This document shows positions 22,120 to 25,937 of a stretch of DNA of 25,937 nucleotides, one piece after another. The position numbers and the translations under genes were made by a program. Below the pieces are notes generated by a model. It did no database searches. It was given only the letters and a program-made list of their open reading frames with translations, and had not been told where the DNA came from. The first letter of the stretch is position 1; every line of letters begins with the position of its first letter. Source of the DNA: Nitrososphaerota archaeon (lineage in GTDB: Archaea > Thermoproteota > Nitrososphaeria > Nitrososphaerales > UBA183); NCBI GenBank assembly GCA_027886925.1, contig JAPCJN010000020.1, positions 1 to 25,937 on the forward strand, in the 5' to 3' direction.

Positions 22120-22628
22120 CTCGTGAGCTTCGTGGGGGCGGCCAGTTCCCGCCTCAACAAGACCTCTCCTCGCACTACCATCATCTCCCGGTACATGATG
22201 AACGACCGCACCCTTCCGTATAGCTCGGCCATTTCGGAGCGCTCCACCTTCTCGAAGCTCCTTGACGAGAAAAGCGAGTTCGATTCGGCGTTGTCGCTGG
22301 GGACGCTCGCGAACACGTCTCTCGCGCCCCTTTCGATGAGGGAGGAGATCACGTCGTCCACCAGCCTGCCCCCGATGCCTTGATTCCTGAACTGAGGCGA
22401 CACCGCGACATAGTAGATGTAGCCCGAGCCGTCGCCTATCATCTTTAGCATGACGAGGCCCGCGTCGACCCCTTCCGCGGTCCTGGCTGCCCTGACGACT
22501 TCGACGCTTTGCAGGGTCCTTTTCGAGTGCCAAAGGTAGAGGCCCTCGAAACTGTCTCGGAGGATGGGCAAAAGCCTCGCCCTCTCGTCCCCGTTTACAT
22601 CGACTACCTCGACCTCGCCCCCGTTCAA
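22116..22628 (-). CDS. GNAT-family N-acetyltransferase
   Basis: This 170-residue protein has the acetyl-CoA site of GNAT enzymes: a beta-strand with Gly-Tyr-Ile-Tyr-Tyr-Val-Ala-Val (about 69-76), then Ser-Pro-Gln-Phe-Arg-Asn-Gln-Gly-Ile-Gly-Gly-Arg-Leu, the Arg/Gln-x-x-Gly-x-Gly/Ala motif A, and the Asn-Ala-Glu-Ser-Asn-Ser-Leu-Phe block before the final strand. The acceptor cannot be told from the sequence. The TTG start at 22628 overlaps the amidohydrolase stop as TTGA, so the two are probably co-translated. It could modify a protein N-terminus or a small molecule. Confidence 0.85.
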   Translation of the reverse strand: MNGGEVEVVDVNGDERARLLPILRDSFEGLYLWHSKRTLQSVEVVRAARTAEGVDAGLVMLKMIGDGSGYIYYVAVSPQFRNQGIGGRLVDDVISSLIERGARDVFASVPSDNAESNSLFSSRSFEKVERSEMAELYGRVRSFIMYREMMVVRGEVLLRRELAAPTKLTS

Positions 22629-23452
22629 ATCGAGAACAACCTCGCCGCGTTGCGCCAGAGTATCTTCTCGCGGTCTGACTGCGTCACCTTGAGGGCCGTG
22701 ACCAATGAAACCCCGTTTTCGTGGGTTTGCACCGGGTAGTCCGTCCCGAACAAGACCTTGTCCGCGCCGCCCGCGTAGTAAACGGCCTCGCTGATCCTTT
22801 CAGCAAGGAGCCGCAAATATTGCGTCGGGTAATCGCTCCCTCCTACTATGAGCCCCGAGATGTCCGCGAAGACGTTGCCGTGCTTGTAGATGAGCTCCGC
22901 GGTGTCGACTATCCATGGATTCCCAAAGTGGCATATCACGATCTTCAACTCCTGCCGCTCGTTCGCGACCCGGTCGAGAGTGAGAGGGTGAGCGTGCACC
23001 AAGCTGCCAGAGCTGCTGGCCGTGTCGCCGGAATGGAAGAGGACCGGGAGGCTGCGCTCCTCCGCATAGTCGTAGAGAGGGGAGAAGACCTCGTCGTGCG
23101 CAAAGACCTGCCGGTAGCCGAGCCAGATCTTGAACCCCCTGACGGCCTCCCTTTCGCGTGCGGCGAGCGCGAGCGCATCTTTCACGGCCTCTTTCTCGGG
23201 CTCGACCGTCAGCACCGGGAATAGCCTCCCTCGGCTCCTCTCGCACATCCTCACTACGTCTGAGTTGGGGAGCGGCACCGCCCCTCGCATAGGGGGGCTG
23301 AGCAGGAGCGAGCTCTCGACGCCGTTCTCCTCCATGGAGGAGAGCAGTTCTTCGAGGTCGTAGCGCAGCCCGTTGCGCGCGGCGTAAGAGCGCAGCAGGT
23401 CGTCCTTCCTCTTGTCCGAGCAGTGGACGTGTGCGTCGATGATCTTGGGCAA
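22625..23452 (-). CDS. Amidohydrolase-2 family metal-dependent hydrolase
   Basis: This is a TIM-barrel hydrolase of about 275 residues. The N-terminal metal motif Asp-Ala-His-Val-His is at residues 6-10 from the chosen TTG start. Later come Val-Leu-Phe-His-Ser-Gly-Asp-Thr, Ile-Val-Ile-Cys-His-Phe-Gly-Asn-Pro-Trp and Leu-Phe-Gly-Thr-Asp-Tyr-Pro, the His, His and Asp positions of the ACMSD-like amidohydrolase-2 group. The frame stays open up to 23533, but a TATA box at 23521-23527 lies inside that extension, so the start at 23452, next to the family N-terminus, is preferred. Substrate unknown; members decarboxylate or hydrolyse small ring compounds. Operon with the GNAT gene. Confidence 0.85.
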   Translation of the reverse strand: MPKIIDAHVHCSDKRKDDLLRSYAARNGLRYDLEELLSSMEENGVESSLLLSPPMRGAVPLPNSDVVRMCERSRGRLFPVLTVEPEKEAVKDALALAAREREAVRGFKIWLGYRQVFAHDEVFSPLYDYAEERSLPVLFHSGDTASSSGSLVHAHPLTLDRVANERQELKIVICHFGNPWIVDTAELIYKHGNVFADISGLIVGGSDYPTQYLRLLAERISEAVYYAGGADKVLFGTDYPVQTHENGVSLVTALKVTQSDREKILWRNAARLFSI

Positions 23453-23519
23453 CGCCGGGTTGTGGGGACAGATGGCTAAAGTCCTTGCTGCCCTTCGAAG
23501 ACCGGAACATGGGCCAACG

Positions 23520-23528
23520 GTATATATC
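23520..23528. promoter_or_regulatory. Symmetrical TATA box between the amidohydrolase and tRNA-Ser
   Basis: The sequence GTATATATC is nearly symmetrical. On the minus strand it lies about 70 bases before the chosen amidohydrolase TTG; on the plus strand it lies about 65-70 bases before the tRNA. It could serve either direction or both. No other clear TATA box was found in 23453-23591. Confidence 0.45.
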
Positions 23529-23591
23529 GACAAGAAACGCGACCTTGAGTGCGCAAAGTCGAAATAGGGTAGCGTCGCTGTGCGACGTCGG

Positions 23592-23676
23592 GCCGGCGTA
23601 TGGGTAACCTGGTAACCCAGCAGCCTGGAAAGCTGCCGTCCGAAAGGGCTTGCGAGTTCAAATCTCGTCGCCGGCG
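23592..23676 (+). tRNA. tRNA-Ser (anticodon GGA)
   Basis: A full class II cloverleaf is visible. The acceptor stem GCCGGCG (23592-23598) pairs with CGCCGGC (23669-23675), and discriminator G is at 23676. The D arm is TGGG/CCCA (23601-23604, 23616-23619). The anticodon stem GCAGC/GCTGC (23620-23624, 23632-23636) holds the loop CTGGAAA, with GGA at 23627-23629 reading UCC. The long variable arm has the stem GTCC/GGGC with a GAAA loop, and the T arm is GCGAG-TTCAAAT-CTCGT. The long variable arm and discriminator G are serine identity features. CCA is not encoded and there is no intron. By my folding no unpaired base remains at position 26. Confidence 0.93.
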
Positions 23677-23778
23677 CCTCTTCTCATTATGACGCTCAAA
23701 CGGAAGCGACATGACCTTGGAGGAGGAGAGAAAATACCACCTCCGAGCTTCTGGGTTCGATTGGCTCTGCGTGCTAAG

Positions 23779-23785
23779 TTTAAAT
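23779..23785 (+). promoter_or_regulatory. TATA box for the small alpha/beta-barrel gene
   Basis: TTTAAAT lies 30 bases before the TTG at 23815, which places transcription start only a few bases ahead of the start codon and suggests a leaderless mRNA. It supports an independent promoter after the tRNA. Confidence 0.55.
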
Positions 23786-23814
23786 GATTCCCGGAATGTC
23801 GACGGTCTCGAAAA

Positions 23815-24174
23815 TTGCCGCATCTATTGATAGCCTACAACGTTCGGGTTGGCAAACTTGGGGAATACAGGGAATTCCTGAACTCTTCTGAATTCGGTAA
23901 TATTCGAAGGAAAATAGAAGAGGAGTCTGGATTCAAATTCGTCGAGACTTATTTTCAAATCATTCCGTCGGCACACGGCGAAGGAGACTTCGATGCCTAT
24001 GATATGTGGGAGTTTCCAAACATGGCAGCCTTCGACAAGGCAAGGGAAGTCAACGCGTTCAGAGAAATGGTCGAAAGGACGTACAACATGGTCGAGCCCA
24101 GGCCGTCCAAGATGACGCTGCTTCGGACAGCTCGCGACGTCAAAGTGATATTCGAACCTAAGACCGACAAATGA
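23815..24174 (+). CDS. Small dimeric alpha/beta-barrel-like protein (119 aa)
   Basis: I do not recognise a named family with certainty. The 119 residues read as a beta-alpha-beta-beta-alpha-beta ferredoxin-like fold: strand 3-12, helix 14-37, strand 40-50, the segment Tyr-Asp-Met-Trp-Glu-Phe-Pro-Asn (about 62-69), a helix after Ala-Ala-Phe-Asp-Lys-Ala and a C-terminal strand. This resembles NIPSNAP or antibiotic-biosynthesis-monooxygenase-like dimeric barrels. No cysteines are present. Codons are noticeably more A/T-ending than in nearby genes. The TTG start is supported by the TATA box 30 bases upstream. It stands alone between tRNA-Ser and purA. Confidence 0.6.
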   Translation: MPHLLIAYNVRVGKLGEYREFLNSSEFGNIRRKIEEESGFKFVETYFQIIPSAHGEGDFDAYDMWEFPNMAAFDKAREVNAFREMVERTYNMVEPRPSKMTLLRTARDVKVIFEPKTDK

Positions 24175-24437
24175 GCCGAGGAGGATGTCCCCTTCTCTCG
24201 CTCGCTTGTTGTCGTGGTCGGCATAGTCTGTTGAAGCGATTTACGCACTCCTTCTGTCCCTGAGCCAACGGCAGGCCCGCTTGCGGCTAGCCTCAATCAT
24301 ACCAGAATTCCGGTTCTGGAGACTGCCAACAAGTTGACGGTGGACGTCGTCAAACTCCGGCGGCGGCCAAGAGATTTCGCCACCCCTGACTTTTTGCCCG
24401 AATACAGTTAAATGCTCAAGGGCGGAGATGGCGCGGT
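24175..24437. other. Intergenic gap with a hairpin and the purA TATA box
   Basis: I see no gene in this 263-base gap. A perfect 6-bp inverted repeat, CCAGAA/TTCTGG with a 6-base loop, lies at 24302-24319. A run of five T occurs at 24391-24395. TTAAAT at 24408-24413 is the probable purA TATA box, 25-30 bases before the start, implying a leaderless purA transcript. The rest is unremarkable. Confidence 0.4.
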
Positions 24438-25670
24438 TTGCGGAACCTTTGCATCGTGGGTCTCCAATGGGGAGACGAAGGCAAAGGGAAGATTGTAGAT
24501 TATTACGCCGACAGGTTCCACTCGGTAGTCCGATACAACGGCGGCAGCAACGCGGGCCACACCATCGTCATCGGGAAGAAGACTTACGTCTTCCACCTCC
24601 TCCCTTCCGGTCTGCTGAAGGACAAGAAGCTCCTCATCGGACCAGGGGTCGCTGTCGACCCTCAGACGCTGAAGGAGGAGGTCCAGATGATAAAGCACCA
24701 GGGGCACAAGCCCCGGCTTATCGTCGACGGACGGTGCACCGTAGTCACACCGTTGGAGAAAGAGCTTGACGCCTTCATCGAGGAGCTGAGAGGCGCCAAC
24801 CCGATCGGGACCACGAAGCGCGGGATAGGGCCGTCATACGCGATGAGGGCGCTCCGCCTTACCCCCAGGGCAGGAGACCTCGATCGGGGCACGTTCGACT
24901 TGAAATCCGCTCTCGCTTTCTACCGGGTCTTCTTGAAGAGAATCCCACCGATGGAAGTGTGGATCGCCTCTGCGAGGGACTCCCTGAAGGGGCTCATCGG
25001 CGACGTGGGCGAGGACGTGATGGAGACGAACGAGGCCGGCCATTCCGTCCTCTTCGAGGGCGCCCAGGGCGTCCTCCTGGACCTGGTGCACGGGACATAT
25101 CCGTACGTCACCGGGACGCACACGCTGGCCAGTTACGTCCCCGCGAGCCTTGGCATCCCGGCCATCTCGCTGGGGGACGTGATGGGGGTCTCAAAGGCCT
25201 ACGCGACAAGGGTCGGGGCCGGCCCCTTCCCGACCGAGATCCACGGGGAGGTCGAGACCCGGATTCGTGAGACCGGGAAGGAGTATGGCGCGACGACGGG
25301 AAGGCCCAGGAGGGTCGGTTGGCTCGACCTCGTGGCCCTGAAATATGCGGTCAGGATGAACGGGGTGACCACCCTCGCGCTCACAAAACTCGATATCCTC
25401 ACGAAGCTCAGGGAGTTCAAGGTGTGCACCCACTACAATATCGACGGGAAGGAGACAGACCAGTTCTCGCGGGCGCTACCCGATTTGGGCTCGGTGAAAC
25501 CTGTTTATCTCGACCTGCCGCCTCTATATGGTGCGCAGCTCACGACGAGCCGCCTCCACAGGCCCATGGAGAAGTTCGTGGAGTTTCTCGAAGACCAGAC
25601 GAAGGTAGGCATCAGCATCGTCTCAATGGGGGAAGAGAGGACGGCGACCCATCAGCGAGTCGCGGAGTAG
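24438..25670 (+). CDS. purA: Adenylosuccinate synthetase PurA
   Basis: PurA joins aspartate to IMP using GTP, the first committed step to AMP. The 410 residues include the N-terminal GTP/IMP loop Gly-Leu-Gln-Trp-Gly-Asp13-Glu-Gly-Lys-Gly-Lys with the catalytic Asp13, His41 in Asn-Ala-Gly-His-Thr-Ile, Thr-Thr-Lys-Arg-Gly-Ile-Gly-Pro-Ser-Tyr (about 116-125), Glu-Gly-Ala-Gln-Gly-Val-Leu-Leu-Asp, and Thr-Thr-Gly-Arg-Pro-Arg-Arg. The TTG start gives the family N-terminus exactly; nearby ATGs at 24412 and 24428 are out of frame. It is close to bacterial length, longer than the roughly 340-residue form of Pyrococcus. Confidence 0.95.
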   Translation: MRNLCIVGLQWGDEGKGKIVDYYADRFHSVVRYNGGSNAGHTIVIGKKTYVFHLLPSGLLKDKKLLIGPGVAVDPQTLKEEVQMIKHQGHKPRLIVDGRCTVVTPLEKELDAFIEELRGANPIGTTKRGIGPSYAMRALRLTPRAGDLDRGTFDLKSALAFYRVFLKRIPPMEVWIASARDSLKGLIGDVGEDVMETNEAGHSVLFEGAQGVLLDLVHGTYPYVTGTHTLASYVPASLGIPAISLGDVMGVSKAYATRVGAGPFPTEIHGEVETRIRETGKEYGATTGRPRRVGWLDLVALKYAVRMNGVTTLALTKLDILTKLREFKVCTHYNIDGKETDQFSRALPDLGSVKPVYLDLPPLYGAQLTTSRLHRPMEKFVEFLEDQTKVGISIVSMGEERTATHQRVAE

Positions 25671-25719
25671 TAGGCCGCCGCTAGAAACTCTCTTAACCGT
25701 CCCTACCGACGATCGCTTC

Positions 25720-25937
25720 GTGTCAAAGCGCTCCCGCCGCGGCTCGACTTCGACAAGCCTGGTAACAAAGTCGAACTTGCTCGTAGGGCAGCCCCTCAAG
25801 AGGTTGGAGGACGGGCGATTCTTGACTGGCAAGGGGAGGTACCTTGACGACCTGAGGCTCGCAGGCATGCTCCACGCAGTCTTCGTCAGGAGCCCGCACG
25901 CGCACGCACGCATCGTCAAAGTCGGGACATCGCGCGC
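25720..25937 (+). CDS. Molybdenum hydroxylase large subunit, CoxL/XdhB-like (3' partial)
   Basis: The frame opens with GTG at 25720, 49 bases after purA, and runs off the right edge after 72 codons. After about 20 Ser/Arg/Thr-rich residues comes Gly-Gln-Pro-Leu-Lys-Arg-Leu-Glu-Asp, then Phe-Leu-Thr-Gly-Lys-Gly-Arg-Tyr-Leu-Asp-Asp and Leu-His-Ala-Val-Phe-Val-Arg-Ser-Pro-His-Ala-His-Ala, the N-terminal signature of aerobic CO dehydrogenase and xanthine dehydrogenase molybdopterin subunits. The residues that separate true CO dehydrogenase (the Ser-Phe-Arg or Tyr-Arg active-site motif) lie beyond the window. A weak TTAA box is near 25692. Confidence 0.85.
   Translation, partial: MSKRSRRGSTSTSLVTKSNLLVGQPLKRLEDGRFLTGKGRYLDDLRLAGMLHAVFVRSPHAHARIVKVGTSR

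Noticed and set aside
23453..23533. Longer N-terminus for the amidohydrolase
   Set aside because: The TATA box lies inside it, and the family N-terminus begins right at the TTG 23452.
24302..24319. Rho-independent-type terminator
   Set aside because: The 6-bp stem is not followed by a T run; archaeal termination relies mainly on U tracts, so it is listed only as a hairpin.

Overview
The window is archaeal. It carries archaeal/eukaryotic-type ribosomal proteins (eS4, eL32, eL19), the RNase P protein Rnp1/Pop4 inside a ribosomal operon, archaeal-type AdkA, the DUF106/EMC3-like membrane protein, Cbf5, and TATA boxes 20-35 bases before short or absent leaders. The DNA is GC-rich, TTG and GTG starts are frequent, and many genes overlap by four bases (NTGA). 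The run secY-adkA-DUF106-cmk-cbf5 without eL34 or eL14, next to a four-subunit succinate dehydrogenase and the start of a CO/xanthine dehydrogenase-type molybdenum hydroxylase, suggests an aerobic, probably heterotrophic TACK archaeon, perhaps a non-ammonia-oxidising Nitrososphaeria relative. The lineage is inference.

Layout: (1) 1-809 is a poorly coding stretch. It holds the end of a possible signal-peptide protein, a cysteine-rich small ORF coupled to a two-helix membrane protein, and a four-copy 18-19 bp repeat. (2) 810-5748 (+) is a SUF iron-sulfur assembly operon, sufB-sufD-Rieske-sufS-sufU, without sufC. (3) 5745-9150 (-) is a succinate dehydrogenase operon transcribed A-C-D-B. (4) 9372-22119 (+) is one long S10/spc-type operon: uL22, uS3, uL29, Rnp1, uS17, uL14, uL24, eS4, uL5, uS14, uS8, uL6, eL32, eL19, uL18, uS5, uL30, uL15, SecY, AdkA, DUF106, Cmk, Cbf5. 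(5) 22116-23452 (-) is an amidohydrolase-GNAT pair. (6) 23592-23676 is tRNA-Ser(GGA). (7) 23815-25670 (+) holds a small alpha/beta-barrel-like protein and purA. (8) 25720-end is the start of a coxL-like gene.

How it works together: SUF builds the Fe-S clusters that SdhB needs, and the two operons are adjacent and convergent. The ribosomal operon joins ribosome assembly, the Sec translocon, a likely membrane insertase, nucleotide kinases and rRNA pseudouridylation. Most of the window is conserved core. The less ordinary parts are the stretch upstream of sufB, the missing sufC, the GTGA repeat at the sufD start, the long uS3 tail and the small gene after the tRNA.
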